From NCBI GenBank assembly GCA_021432605.1, contig MU271143.1:2427277-2491276 (forward strand): a stretch of DNA of 64,000 nucleotides. The letters are read 5' to 3'. Origin of the DNA: Coniochaeta sp. PMI_546. Taxonomy: Eukaryota > Ascomycota > Sordariomycetes > Coniochaetales > Coniochaetaceae. Shown in pieces: positions 1-13,542 of the stretch (the stretch's first letter is position 1; every line of letters starts with the position of its first letter). The notes under the pieces were generated by a model that was not told where the DNA came from, ran no database searches, and saw nothing but the letters and a program-made list of their open reading frames with translations. A program made the translations under genes and the position numbers.

Positions 1-2038
1 TCTTGATGCTGGGAAACGACACCAGGAACCATCAAGGAAGTTGAACTACTTGCAGTATGTGCTCACACCGAACTTTTGATTTATATCGTCACCATAGACC
101 ATCAGTGGATCGTCCGTGATGGAGAACGAGTCTTCATCAACCACGATACAGTGTTGTCTCTCCTTCCATACCATGAATCGCAAGTTTTACAGATATCACA
201 AACATGGGGAGCCCCGGGTTCCATCAAAGCGCGATGCATGTCTAATCGTATCCTTCTTGTCCGAGCAGCGATGCCAAACGGCTCTCCTGACGGTTTCTTA
301 TACAGGCTATGTCGTATCAACACGACAGGAGATCGCGACCAAGGTAAAGGCCGCCGTTACAGTTGCAACCGACGGTAACATGGCGTGTAATGGAGGTGCC
401 GACTCCCAATGCTACCCTCGATCTTAGGAGGCTCTGATATATCCCAGCTCGCGGCCTCGTCGGGGTAACAAGAGTCTCGCTGGGGGGTCAGGAAGTACGA
501 TGGAAGCACCAACGAAGTTTGTTGGTTCAGCGTGAAATGCCGGCCGTCTCGGAACCAAGCGTCGCAGCAACCGCCTGCCTGTAGCTGTCTAGCTTCTGGT
601 GCGCGTGATGTGGAGTTCCACGTTTCTCGTGAAGTCGCCAAAGAAGCGAACCGGCAGTGTGAAAGCTCTTTGCTTGGGGGGACCAACCAACGGTGTGCAT
701 GAGGGAGCCTCGTCGTTCAATTTGCCCCATTGTGATGGTGGTTGAATATATTAAAACAAATTGGAGGGCCACGAGGCAAGGACGTGCGAACGCAGCACCA
801 CTCGACATGAACGAATCACAGTTCGTAATTATGGTCTTTGAGAGCTCTGATCTTCTGGGCATCTAGGGTCCTCATCTATGCAGTGGTGTGACAGATTGAA
901 GCTACCGCATTAGCTGTCGATAATGAGTGGATGAATACAATACACCACCTACCACAGTACACATACGCTTTGTGCAGGTCATCCACGACATACCACAATT
1001 ATGCGTTGTCAATATCCCATGGCATCAAATGTGGATTTTCTCGACATCCCCTCCCTGCCCTCACAGCGAAAGTCCACAGAATGAATTTGCGACACAAGGG
1101 CTGTTCAACGGCTCTTCCCCACCTTCCCCGCATCCAAGCTACATTCGGTTAGCACGAGATCTTCTCCAAGTTCCACTCCCCTTGCAGCTCTTAGCTCCAG
1201 ACAACGACGTCGCGACCATCAACCTCGCTTGTGCACCTCTGGTCGGGTTCTTGCGAGCTGTCGTGGAGCACAATGCGTCAAAGCTGAGAATATCGGCCCA
1301 GAAACCAGTAAGGCGGGTATCGGATATGCTGGGACTCAGCAGAGGCGAGCCTCTAGCTGCATTCGCTTGAGTGACTGCAATCTGCGAGACCTGCAACCGA
1401 GTTTCTCGACCAAGACTGCACAGTGGCCAGGCCAATCGCCAGCGGCTACATCCAACTGCTACCCTGGATCTGTACCTATTGGTCCTCGATATGCTGTCAA
1501 CTCATTCCACATGTACATCCGACAAGGATATCAACCAAGTCCCGGCAAGGGGATCGCCCTAGCCGACCGAAAGACCGCACATGGGGGCGAGTGCAGGCGA
1601 GACTCGCCGGATAAATTGCGAATATCACGGAAGAAGTCAGTCACTTCCTCTTTTTGGAAAGCGGGTATATCGCACTTGCAGCGCTGTCGTGACTGGCCAG
1701 GACTCCCTGTCTGATTCGAGCGAATCGATGATTCTCTCATGGAGACATGTGTCAGTGATACAACGAAGGGAAAGTGACGTTGAAGAGAGCGGAGAAGGAC
1801 GTGAATCGGAGAGACAACGTGGCTTTAATGGACACTGGAGGTTTTCTAGAGTATTTTTTTACCGCCATATTCATGCCTGTACATGTTCTTGCTAGCTAGC
1901 CGTTGGCTGATACGATCTTTCAGTGCCACCACAATCTAGACAACAACCTACAGAATAACAAAAGAAACCAAGCCTGCGGCATCAGACTTCTTGGCGCCAT
2001 CTCTATCCGTGCTCCACACCTTCCAGACGCATTGAACC
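1..2038. other. Intergenic, no gene recognised
   Basis: Open frames exist on both strands, but the longest (927-1370) begins with GTG rather than ATG, and none shows a domain or plausible splice structure. The last few hundred bases are pyrimidine-rich and are the likely promoter and 5' leader of the lactonase-like gene that starts at 2039. Confidence 0.6.
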
Positions 2039-3517
2039 ATGTCTCTCCGATCCCTCCTTCAGGCTGGCGCCAGCGCCCTCGCCGGCCTGGCCCTTCTGCC
2101 GAGCGCCTCCTCGGCCACCCTGCTCTATGTAGCTTCATACGCCGGCACCATCACGACGCTTAACCTAACCACCACGACTTCCGGTCAGCCTAGCTTGGAG
2201 TCTGTTGCGTCTTCTGCCGGCTGCGGGCCTAACCCCTCGTGGTTGACCCTGGACAAGGCCACGTCGACCCTTTACTGTCTGAACGAAGGCCTAAACGCAC
2301 CAAATGGATCTCTGGCGTCCTTGCATACATCGCCCAACGGTGCTTTGACGCCACTGAGCAATATCACCACCCCGTTAGGCCCTGTCAGCGGTGTCATCTA
2401 TGGGAGTGGCGGGTCCGGTATCGCTCTGGCTGAGTAGTAAGTGACCACCCATTTCTGATGTGTTCCAAATCCCAGTTCAGAGGCTCGCTATATGCGCCTT
2501 GAATGGGTGTTGTCCCGAGAACTTTGAGAGGCCGCTGGAAGTCCTACCATGTATCCCATGAATATTCAGGGTCCTCACACCTAAATTGTCGCAGCTTGGA
2601 CAGGCCCAGTCTACGCACACTTGATTAACGAATGTGTAACCCTCACTGACACGAGTGTTATCACACAACAGCTCGGGAGGGTCCATCAGCTCCTACGCCA
2701 TCTCCGGTTCCACGCCTACGGAGGTTTATGCGGAGTTCTTCCACCACGTTCCACAAAGTGGGCAGAATCCGGGTCGTCAGGAGGCCTCGCACCCGCACGA
2801 GGCCGTTCTCGACCCGACAGGCAACTTCCTGATCGTTCCCGATCTTGGCGCGGACCTTGTCCGTGTCTGGAACGTCAACCAAAAGACTCTGGGGCTCACC
2901 GCTTCCGCGCCCCTGGTCGCTGCCGTCGGTAGCGGACCCCGTCATGTCGCCTTCCTGAAGACTGCGTCAAGGACGTTCATGTACCTCATCAGCGAGCTGG
3001 CCAATACCATCACCGTGTATGACATAACGTACAAGTGCGACGGTAGTCTGGGCTTCAAGCAGGTCTTCATCACCAACACTCATGGCGACAACTCGACGCT
3101 TCCTTCTAGCGTCACTGCTGCTGAGATCCATCTTTCTGTGAGTAACTACGAAAGTCTTTCAACTCGCCTTAAACCATTGCCTCTTGCTGACTTCTCGGTA
3201 CAAAGCCCGACAACAGGTACATCATCGTCACCTCCCGCGGCGAGACTAACACACCTACCCCCGGTGACCCGCTCATCACCTTCAGCGTCAACACCGAGAC
3301 CGGCGCTCTCGCACACGTCCAGACCATTGGGACAGGCGGTCTGATTCCTCGCCAGTTCTCCATCGACAAGACCGGGACGCTTGTCGCGGTCGGAACGCAG
3401 GGTGATGGCCGGGTTACTGTCTTTAAGAGAGATGTTTCCACTGGCCTGTTAACAGGACCGGTCGCAAATATTGCCATTCCTGGTGGACAGGTCACTTGTG
3501 TTGTTTTTGATGAGTAG
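2039..3517 (+). CDS. Secreted lactonase-like seven-bladed beta-propeller protein
   Basis: Three exons are inferred: 2039-2436, 2672-3137 and 3206-3517, giving 391 residues. The first 25 or so residues form a typical signal peptide (MSLRSLLQAGAS, then a hydrophobic stretch ending near PSASSA), so the product is probably secreted or enters the secretory pathway. The mature part reads like the 6-phosphogluconolactonase/carboxymuconate-cyclase beta-propeller family, with the repeated blade pattern LLYVASYAGTITTLNL, GSGPRHVAFLK, EIHLSPDNRYIIVTSRGE and a C-terminal GGQVTCVVFDE. In fungi such proteins act on lactones or have unknown substrates, so the reaction cannot be fixed from sequence. Intron 1 is long for this window (235 nt); introns have GT-AG borders. 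Family assignment is solid; the exact function is unknown. It stands alone in a gene-poor stretch. Confidence 0.85.
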
Positions 3518-6500
3518 ATGGGCGCGCAGGGAATGACATGGGAGATACTACGGGCATGTACATAGCTAGCTAGCTTGAGGAAGGGAAAAGCTTCAACCAG
3601 GGAGCATGGCTGGTAAGGGAAAAAGCAGACAAGGTGTGTACATATGGGACTAACCAAAAACAAATAGAGATACAGTGCGTAGCTCAGAACCTTTTCTGCC
3701 TGCATTTCCCACCCCCATCTTACTTACCCTGTCCATATTACAAGAGAGTAAGAAAATCTCATGCATCATGTGCGTTTTTGCAGCTGTGTTCCATGCACCT
3801 CGTGAAAACCCATCCCCCAACGGGATTCCATGGCAGCACCATCCTGCACGCATGCGTGCAAAGCACGTGCAACTCGAATGTCCTGTCCGTTTACAGCGAT
3901 CGAGAGACCATGGATGCCTGCGCAGTCGGAGGGCTCTATGTCTAGGCCTCCTGACTGACTTTGAGAGGTTGGACATGTGGCCGCACAAGATGCGTCCAAA
4001 GACGGGTAGCGAGAGAGGAGTTTTCTCTCCCGTTCGGGCGACATACATTTGCAAGATTACTCTCCAGTCGAACCCACGCGGTGGCTCCCCATCTCGGTGG
4101 ACGTTTAGGAGAGCCTGCCTTGGATATTGACGTGGTAGGTGGCGAGTAAGAGCCTCAAGCGAGCTCTGCGAGATCATGTATTACAGGTTGGTCGAACAGA
4201 TTGGTGGAGACGAAGCATATTCGCTTAGTCCCGAGAATGGCCACGAGGGGAGAAATGAGACCAGGGGGAAGAGCGATATCAATATCCAGCATGGAGCTCG
4301 TGATCGGTGGGGTCTATGAGGCTGAGAACGGGAGTATAGTGCGGCGTATGATCAAAATAGAATTTGGTGACTTTGATTGTGCTTTGCTGTTATGATGATG
4401 ATTGATATCAACGAGAGACGCCTATGGCAGAGTCGTGTTGACGGTTCATTACATTACAGGACAGGCAGAGCAGCGGGATGCGTTGACTAGGTCGATCATA
4501 CACATGACCCGAGCCGGGCGGCAAGCAGTCCGTCTGATGTTGCGGATATGATCTGCGACTAGACCCAGGCTTTCCTGATGAGGTTGACCATCAGCAACTT
4601 TACTTGCCGTATGCGGTAGCGGAAGCTAATGAGGGGGGGCAAAGGAAGTCGAAAGGTTTGTCTCCAGTTGCTGGATGTGAGAGGACGTGCTCGGCCCTCA
4701 TGGTCTGAATTCGTCTCAGATATGCCTCAGATGGGCAAACTTCAACTAGAGCGAGGAAATTGATCATATCTCGGGACCCGGCCAAGCCAAAGCTGGGGTT
4801 GAAGTCGTGAGCCGTGAAGTTTCTAAATCTCTGACAGCATGCATCTCTCATCTCCGTTGTTTCGCAACTCGAGAAGCGTGCGCTCATCTTGATCCCCAAG
4901 GATGCAATGCGATGGCTGGAGATCAAGTGGTAAACCAGACAATGTCGAAGTTTGGTTCAGCGCAAAAGTGCAATGTCGGTGAGGGGTAACCGCAGCAGGG
5001 CGGTGTGGGCAGACATCTGAGAGGTCAGTTGTGTAAGTGCAGGCTTGGAGTGATTAGACAAAGATGAGAACCCGTGAGAGTCCACCGGGCACCGACCGGA
5101 GGCGGCCAGGCATCAGAGCTCGGAGATGCTCAATCTTGAAGTCTTCGCCTGGTGAGTGCTGCGTTCGCTACCATTTCACACGCGGCCTGCAAGTAGACTG
5201 GGTACATGAGAGGCAACTTCTTCGTTCTATGCACTTTGATATATTGACGATCCCACTGGTGAGGTCGATGAAGAGCGACCAAACAACCAAGCTTCTTGAG
5301 CGTCATGACCCTGGCGAGGCTGCTTCTACGGTACCGTGTGCTTCTCCGCATGCGGCCTCCGATGATGCTCGGCGCCGGGAGATTAGGTAGGTCGTCGGCA
5401 ACTTCAACTTTGTTAAGACTCTGGTCGTAATTGATCGATACACCGTAGATGGCGTGAGGTAATTGTCAAATTGAGTTTCCCAATCAATGCAACCTACTGA
5501 TTTTGGTCGGAGAAGCAGTCCTCTGCGCTCTGGAGTTGTGATATCAATCAACCACGGAACGGGAAACAAGGCCCAGCCATATCGTGCCCACGGTTTCCTC
5601 AACAAATCACCGATAGGCCAAAAACGTGCTGTCTAAGAAAACTGCATTACCTTACCTCATATATCGTACGAAACACGGACACCGGCGAGTGCCACCGTGG
5701 GTCGTGAGTACTTGCCCCTAACCTGTTGCGCGCGGCAAAGCGTAGCCGAGCAACTCGACGACATGGGCACATGCGTGCTTCTGCAACGACTCAACAAAAC
5801 CGTCTATGGGCTTTAGAGTTCAAACAGGTCACAATGTGTCGATTAATATCTGTGGTGGCTGTTCGGAGCCTCATGACCCTCTCAGCTCTTGACCGTCTCC
5901 ACCGTCTCCGCGTCCGGGGCCGTTGACTTAGGGAGAAGCGGACTCGAGCACCCGGTGACCTTGGAGTGCATGCAGGATTAGTCGATAAGTGCATATTTCA
6001 AGAATCACTGCAATATGCAGTTAGTGGATACTTCACCTTCCTTGGCTCTCCCAAATCAGGAATGGCAAGGCGCAGGCCAAGAAGCAAGCAGGCCACGAGC
6101 CGCCAAGGGTTTAACTGCATGCATTCGGACCGAGAAGCTCCTCCGCTCGCTCTGTGACTGGCCTGCCTTCTGCCTGGGTCTTTGAGTCGGCGGTCGATTG
6201 TTGGGTGCTCTTGCAGTACAGCGATTGCACGCACGTGGTGTGCAGTAAAGTCGGTCGAAAACCACAAGCAACAGAAGGATTCACAACCTGCGTTGGCGAT
6301 ATTTTGGCGATTCCCACAGTGTTGGTTCGGATCACTGCCGATGCGTATTATTATCTTCGGCTGTCTCTGACTGCTCACAGAATGCAGCTTACGGTGGGAC
6401 GATCGTGAGGGTTCTACGGGTTTACGCGCGATCAAGTCGCCTACGCCTCAGAATAGAACGGTACCATACAGGTACTTGCCGATGTCGCCGATATGCCACA

Positions 6501-8479
6501 ATTGTCTTCATTCATTTTCGTGACCAAAATAGGTCTCGACGTAGGATGACAGGTGGTGGCACCGCAAGCCGTGGCTCTGGTCCAGACAGGAAGGTAGAAG
6601 GAAGCTGTCTTATCAAGTCCACTATCGAACTTATTAGAGGCAGTTGGTCTGATGACCACAGACAGGATCCAGAGGCAAATGGCCTTGAGTATTCCAAGGA
6701 GTTGACACGCGGGACCAGGGCAGGTGCTGTTGGCGTATCTTGACAGCCATGTAGGGTATCTAGATCGTTCTCGAATGTTGAACTCGAGTTCACAGAGCTT
6801 CCTGATCCATAGGCTGGGGTCTGCTGAAGTTCTGTTGAAATTGCAAAGGACCGGTGTAACTGATGTTGGGACCGACTTTATGCTAAATTGGAGGTACATC
6901 GAATATCGTTCACAAGCGCATAGAACGTGCAAGTACCCCAGCGAGGCTAGCTCTCAGACCGTTGATGGATGCGATGGCGTAGTTCAAGGGAGTGCGAGCC
7001 CCATATGTAGTGGCAATGTGGCAGCTTCATGAGTGTAACACTTCACACAGACCATAGCAATAGCAGCCAAGAGTAAGAGGATGCGTGGTACAACCAAGCA
7101 GGCCGCACAAGCAGCACACCTTGGGAGACGTGTGAATAGTAAGAGGTGGGGGTGGTCAGCTCAGCGACCTTTGGCTTCATCCATCGCATAGAGCTCATCA
7201 GTACTATTCCCTTCATCCGTCTACCCTCCCCCCCTTCAGAAGCAGGCAAACGAGTAGACTGTTATTGGGAATCTCGACGATCTTCCAAGGTAAGCAGTGA
7301 CGACAGCAGGCAAGTGAGAAGAAGCCGATCTAGGGGCATGGCGAGGCACGCATTCCGGCGCAAGAGATTTGGTGCCTTTATAACCGTGAACGAACCTCTG
7401 GATGCAATGGATTCACCAGTACGGCGTGTAGCAAGTTGTGGCCGTCGGAAACCATCATAATCTCGTAGGGTCGAACAGTCTATACTGTAGCAACATGTGT
7501 CTACCTTGTCTTGTCACCTCATCAACCCGTATAGCTAGAACGTAGAGAATATGGTATGTTCCTACAAGTTGGAAACCCCAGCCCATAGATAAGCTACCCC
7601 TGTGGTACATACCTAGTGTACGTGCATGCGAGATGAAATGAGGCAGTGAACGGAGACAGCTGGAATGGCAGCACGGATAACCCGATCTGAATGTCGCTAC
7701 CAGTTTGATTGTGTGGCTATCCTGGCTGTCACAAAGTCTCAAGCCTGATACCTATGTCCGTGTTGAAGAAGGCGCGACTTTCAGCAGCAAAAGGGAAAAG
7801 CGGCACTCCGCATGTCACTGCAGTGCCTGCTCCCGCTGTGCCCCGCAGGCCTGCAACTCCAGATTTTCTCCATCTGGCCCCACCCCTCCCCCTCCTTCAC
7901 TCTCCACCAAGTCCACACACCCTCCCCCGGACGACTCGAGGTTAGCGCCTTTCCATTTCCATCTCGTCCGTCTCTTGGGACCCCATATTCTCATGTATCT
8001 AGTGAGGTATTGCATGGCAACCCCTTCATTCAAATACGACGAGATAATATGTATTCCAGAGTGGTCCTCTCAGCCGGTGCCGATTCGACTCTCTCTTTTC
8101 CTCCTCCATCAACATATCGACTCGTATCACGACTTTTCTGAGAACATCTTTACATTGCCGATATTGGAGACGATTGTCGCCTGAGTTTCACTCACACATA
8201 GTTGCTTTTGACCATTATTCTACCCTTACGACTTTGTATCATGTAAAGCATAAACCGAGTTGACAAACCGCTGGTCCATGCTGAGAATCTGACAGCCGCC
8301 ACCCGCCGTCGCACCAAGTGATCCTTTTGGTGCCGCTCGGAAGTTTGATCAGAGCCGGCTTCCTCTTCTTCACAAATATCCCCAATTTAGCTGGTGTATG
8401 AGTTGAGGGAAAGTCTCTTCCGGGAGCGAAATCGCCCATCACGTCGGCCACCGCTTTACGCAGTATTCGCACGCTTAAT
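3518..8479. other. Gene-poor stretch of about 5 kb
   Basis: No convincing gene, RNA or mobile element was found. Several frames of 100-160 codons exist on both strands, but they overlap each other, often lack an ATG, have low-complexity or basic compositions, and show no motif. One copy of the TACCTTACCT decamer lies at 5648-5657. Near the right end the DNA becomes C/T-rich (7850-7930), consistent with a promoter or leader for the regulator that starts at 8480. Confidence 0.5.
5648..5657 (+). repeat. TACCTTACCT decamer, copy 1
   Basis: Exact copy of a ten-base word that occurs five times in this window, always between genes. This copy lies in the gene-poor stretch and is not next to any gene start. 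Confidence 0.6.
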
Positions 8480-10769
8480 ATGTCGCCGTCCTCAACGGGC
8501 GACTCGCCTCATTCAGGTGCTGGAGGATTGACTGCAACATCACAGCCAACTGCGCGGTACCCTCTACCTAGCCGAGAAGGGTTTTCGATTGAGATTCCGT
8601 CACCGCAGTTGAACGCGATAAATGGGGGGAATTCGCTGAAATCGCCTACATCGCTTAAGTCCGCCAGGACCCAGAGCTTTAGCAGAGAAGGAATTCTTGG
8701 TTCGGCTCAGAAAGCCAGAAATCTGTCACAGTCGTCCGAGAATCGTCCGGAGGCGCTTTCGAACGGAATGCAAAACGGGCAGAGCGACGAGGGAAGCATC
8801 AATCCACTGAAGAGGAGGAACACATCTGCTGAAGTTGACTACCCACGGCGACGAGCCACGATCGCTGTAAGTTCCAAAGCTAACTCGGGTGTGTGTTGTG
8901 CTCATATAGTGGTGTGCTGACTGGCTCGTAGTGTGAAGTCTGCCGTTCACGCAAGTCGCGATGTGATGGAACGAAACCAAAGTGCAAACTTTGCACTGAG
9001 TTGGGAGCTGAATGCATCTACAGGGAGCCTGGAATCAAGTTGGATGCCGGCGACAAGCTTATTCTCGAGCGGTTGAACCGCATCGAGAGTCTTCTTCAGA
9101 TGAACATGGTCAACCCTGCAAGCAACGGCCTTGGAATGTCCCACAACTCTCCAAATCTAAGCAACGGAACTGCGCTGAGCGGAGAGAACATCCTGCTGCC
9201 TACGGATCCTGGCTACGTCTCGGTTATCCCGAGTGGAGGTCTTGGTACTTGGTCAGCTCCTGGCACCAATATTTCCATCATGCCCAAAGTCCACACCAAC
9301 GCTGCACTTCACCTGCTTCAGTGGCCCCTGATCCGGGATCTCGTCTCGCGGCCGTACGATCCTCAAATCCTGCTACAGATGGAAATGGCGCGCGAGCCCT
9401 TGCACTCGCTCACAAAGACACCATGCGTTGACCTCTCCAACACAGCTGCTTATATCGAGGCTTATTTCGAACGTGTCAACGTCTGGTACGCGTGTGTCAA
9501 CCCTTATACGTGGAGAAGCCATTATCGAATCGCTTTGTCAAACGGCTTCAGAGAGGGCCCGGAGAGCTGTATTGTCCTCCTCGTGCTCGCGCTCGGTCAG
9601 GCCAGCTTGCGCGGAAGTATATCGAGGATTGTGCCCCAAGAAGATCCTCCAGGCCTTCAGTATTTCACGGCTGCTTGGGCGTTGCTTCCCGGTATGATGA
9701 CTTCGAATAGTGTACTCGCTGCACAGTCTCACTTGCTGGCCGCGGCGTACCTTTTCTACTTGGTTCGACCGCTGGAGGCATGGAACCTGCTCTGCACAAC
9801 CAGCACCAAGCTGCAACTACTCCTCATGGCGCCAAACAGGGTCCCGCAGGAACAGAGGGAGCTGAGCGAACGAATCTACTGGAATGCTCTGCTTTTCGAG
9901 AGCGATCTATTGGCCGAACTCGACCTACCTCATTCGGGTGTCGTTGCCTTTGAAGAGAACGTTGGACTCCCGGGAGGGTTTGAAGGGGAAGAACACGAGG
10001 CAGTGGGACGCGATGACCTATGGTATTTCTTGGCTGAGATTGCACTACGAAGGCTTCTCAACCGAGTCAGTCAGCTCATCTACTCGAAGGACTCGATGGC
10101 CTCGACAACCAGTCTGGAACCGGTGGTAGCTGAGCTCGACTTCCAGCTCACACAGTGGTACGAGAGCCTTCCAGGACCATTGCAGTTCCCTTTCACGCGC
10201 GGCATACTTCCGGACCCGGTGCAGACGGTTCTTCGTCTCCGATTCTTTGCCTGCCGGACAATTATCTACCGGCCATACATACTGGCAGTGCTTGACAATG
10301 AACAGGCCTTATTGGACCCCGCGGTGCGGGAGAGCTGCCATAAATGCCTAGAAGCCTCGGTCCGGCAATTGGAGCATATCGCTGCACAGTAAGTCTTCCC
10401 TCGCTTCTTATTGGCTTCCGTGTTCTTTCCCGATTGCCCTAACGAGATCCTTTTTTACAACGATCTCGCATCTGTAAATTCAGGCCAATCTAATGATTTC
10501 GCCGCAGTCACGCCGGCCACATGCCGTACCTCTGGCAAGGCGCTCTGTCCATCGTGTCGCAGACGCTGCTGGTGATGGGGGCTACCATGTCCCCTTCACT
10601 TATGAGCATCCTGTTGACGCTCGTGCCTCACCGGGAGAGCATTGACCAAATGATCAACGAGGTCGTTACTGAGATTGAACGGTATTCTGTCCTAGCCCCT
10701 AGCTTGAGCCTCGCCGCCGAAATCATCAAGGAAGCCGAAATGAGGCGGAGAACGTTCCTGAGCGGTTGA
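8480..10769 (+). CDS. Zn2Cys6 fungal transcription factor
   Basis: Exons 8480-8866, 8932-10388 and 10508-10769 give 701 residues. A Ser/Pro-rich N-terminus of about 128 residues precedes the binuclear zinc cluster at residues 130-157, with spacing C-x2-C-x6-C-x6-C-x2-C-x6-C (CEVCRSRKSRC, then CKLC and C157). A linker and short coiled region (KLILERLNRIESLLQ) follow, then a long helical fungal-specific regulatory domain (residues about 220-600) with the usual ACVNPYTW-type start. Intron 1 falls exactly before the first zinc-binding cysteine. Such proteins bind CGG half-sites in the nucleus; target genes cannot be told from sequence. There is no adjacent pathway gene that would suggest what it controls. 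Confidence 0.9.
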
Positions 10770-13542
10770 GGGGCCCAGCTGCAGTGAGACGCTCTCCCCG
10801 CAGTCTACTGCAGCGACACAACAGCCCTGCCGACTTTAACGAGAACTACGGTCGCCTAACCTGCGGTTCCGATGGCGTGGATTGACTGGTCGCACTCCAG
10901 CTTTACATGCACCCAAAATAAAATCAGCTCCCAACTCAATGCATTCGATTGCAAAAATCGCCGGATACACCGCGCCGGCCGCCACGACCAGTTCATACGC
11001 TAAAAGATTCACCACCGCTGACTTGTCACTTTTTTCCTTCTCAGTCCAAGGCCTAGCTTGGCACCTGGATCAATTACGGCCCTCGCGGATTCTCGCCGAG
11101 CGCAATCGTGTATGTATGCACCCCATGTTAGTGGTACATGCATATCCTTGACAGATTACTCTGTACCCGGCGCTTTGGCAATATCAGATTGCAGGAGGAA
11201 GGCATCAACTCCGGCTCGCTGCCGCTTGAGCAACCCGCACCCTGGAAACCGCGCAGTACTAAAATGGCCGTGCAAGTCGGTACAACCGTGCAGGAGAAAG
11301 TGGACTCCCGGAAACTGGTGGACGACAAGACGGATACATGCCTTGTGATGACGACGACCACTCTGCGGCATGTCTCTTGATTTTATTCCGTCGGACTTGT
11401 CGCAAGAAGTTCCCCGTTGGTGGCCATGAACGACCGGCCGTGATACTTATTGCGACACTTTGCGAAAAGTAAGCGACGAGATTCGACAACCGCAAGTGCT
11501 AAAGCAGGACGGCGCCGCCAGGAGAGACTTGTTCCATGGTGCGGAGGGGTTTTGCTATCTGGGGTTGCACACAGCACTGCATGTCTGGTCGGTTCGGCTT
11601 TCTGGTTGGAGGGATTCCCAGGGTTACGGGCCGCAATTCCGGATATCCCCCACACTCGAGCAATTATTCCTCTCTATTTCAAATCGTCACAAATCACCCA
11701 GAGCCCTTGGACCGGAGGGAGGGAAGGCGGCGCGCACTCTCTTCGATTGCTCCTTATCACATGACATCTCACGAACCTGTTCGTGGTTATTTGTCTGTCC
11801 GCCATCACGTATGGATCTCGGCTATTTCAACTGCCACCTCCATCGGTAAGAGGTGGACAACAAGGCTATACTTTGGTTATACTTAACACAATACGTTGAA
11901 ACACCTACAATTCTGCTCCTATCTACAACACAGATCTTTGGAGGAAAATAAGGCGGCGTCGGATTAGTGGGGAGATGGCGGCAGGCTTCTGGAAGGCCTT
12001 TTTTGGAATGATTGAAATGAACTAAGTGACATGTTGGTCGTGAGGACGAATAGGTTGATCCTGCAAGGAAGCACTTATCCTTCGACTTTGTCAATCTTCG
12101 TCGGCGCAACTTCATTTTTGCGCCAAAAACTGTATTATCTTCTTGTATGATATTTGACTTGACGTTTTCATCTAGGGCATGTGTTGGCAGCCTCTCCCCT
12201 TGCAACTCACGAGTACCAAATGGCCATGATTTTGTCACGACTGGGAATCCATGTAATAGAATCGGTCAACATATCTTGATAGGCTAACACGCTCTACACG
12301 CTTTGTAACCGAGTAAGCAGAGACATCACAGCCGCGTGCTATGGCCTCGCAAATCACATACAAACCGGGGCCCCGATAATCGAATGCATGAAGATATCCC
12401 CACTCGACGTCGGGTAGAGCTTCTCCGCAGCCACGTATTTTGCGGGGTAGAGAAGTTCGGACGAAGCCAGATTATCGAGTGGTGCAAGATCGACGGCCCT
12501 GAAATCTCCTGCACACATCCAGATCTTTAGTGGTGGCCTTTCTACACTCTACGATGGGAGCTCAGAACCTAGAACGGTGCCAATTGCACACCGGTGTATG
12601 CCACAGACAGCCCACCTACTTTGACGCAGCAACTTAAGACATGGCGACGAGGTTAGTGGCTCTGTCCGCGGAGCAGACATGGTGGACGACCGCGGAAGCC
12701 CCTTGCAGTTCTACACCAAGTCTCCATGTGTTCTGGCGCTATCCGAACACTTAACTCGGCGTCCCCGAGTTAATGGCGTAATCTTGTATCTGCCCTCAGG
12801 TATATGTCGTGTGTTCTGATTCATGCAGTTGATTGAGCTTGGCAATATACGTCCGCCTTTCATACTACAAACGTGGCTAAGGGTTGAAGAGCTATAACCT
12901 TGGTACAAAGCAGGCAGCAAGAGAACAGAGGAAGTCTGTGGTCGCAAGACCGGCTTGCATGAGCCGGGAGGCGATGATCAGCGAGAATTTGTCCTTAGAT
13001 CCAAGTCATACAGCAGCAGCCCAACGTCAAAACCTGGAGAACCATGACAATGGAGGGTCTACGGCAGTTAGCAATCGATGTTCTCAGTCACCGGTTATGT
13101 TTTGGGCATTCGGGATCTGAAGTCCATTCTTGACCGAAGTTTACCCTTTCGTGGGACGGCAGGTGCAGCTCCGCAGTGGAACCTTCTCCAACTGTGGCGC
13201 AAACTCAAATGGTGGCGCAAGTGCTTATTCATCCTTGCTGACTTGCCTCACGTGATATTGCCCCTGAGAAGGACGAGATTTTGCAGTGGAGCGATGACGT
13301 CGGACTTGTCAGTGTTGACTTAGCTCATCCCAACTTGAGGGAGTCACATAGCGAGAGTTGATCCGTCTATCGACCGACATTTCCGTTGAATTCCAGAGAC
13401 AATTGAGACGAGTTTCGGTCATTTCCTTAGAGGAGACACATCGACGATGCATGCTGCCGCAATATAACAAGCGATAATTCCTTCTTTGCGTTATTCGTTG
13501 ATCGTTGAGAAGCAATCCGCGCAACCCACGTCCTCCCTCACG
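10770..13542. other. Intergenic, no gene recognised
   Basis: About 2.8 kb without a supported gene. Frames of up to 138 codons are present on both strands but overlap, carry no motif and have no matching splice signals. The stretch just upstream of 13543 is the presumed promoter of the NADH dehydrogenase gene. Confidence 0.5.

Noticed and set aside
927-1370. Open frame of 147 codons upstream of the lactonase-like gene
   Set aside because: It starts with GTG, is composed like random translation and overlaps other frames. No motif or splice context.
4600-4926. Minus-strand frame of 108 codons with fairly protein-like composition
   Set aside because: Short, no recognisable motif, no neighbouring exons. 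It could be a relic but cannot be supported.
5998-6932. Overlapping minus-strand frames of 145 and 163 codons
   Set aside because: Mutually overlapping, cysteine- and arginine-rich random composition and no domain.
11460-12238. Frames on both strands of up to 138 codons between the regulator and NDE1
   Set aside because: They overlap in several frames and show no family likeness.
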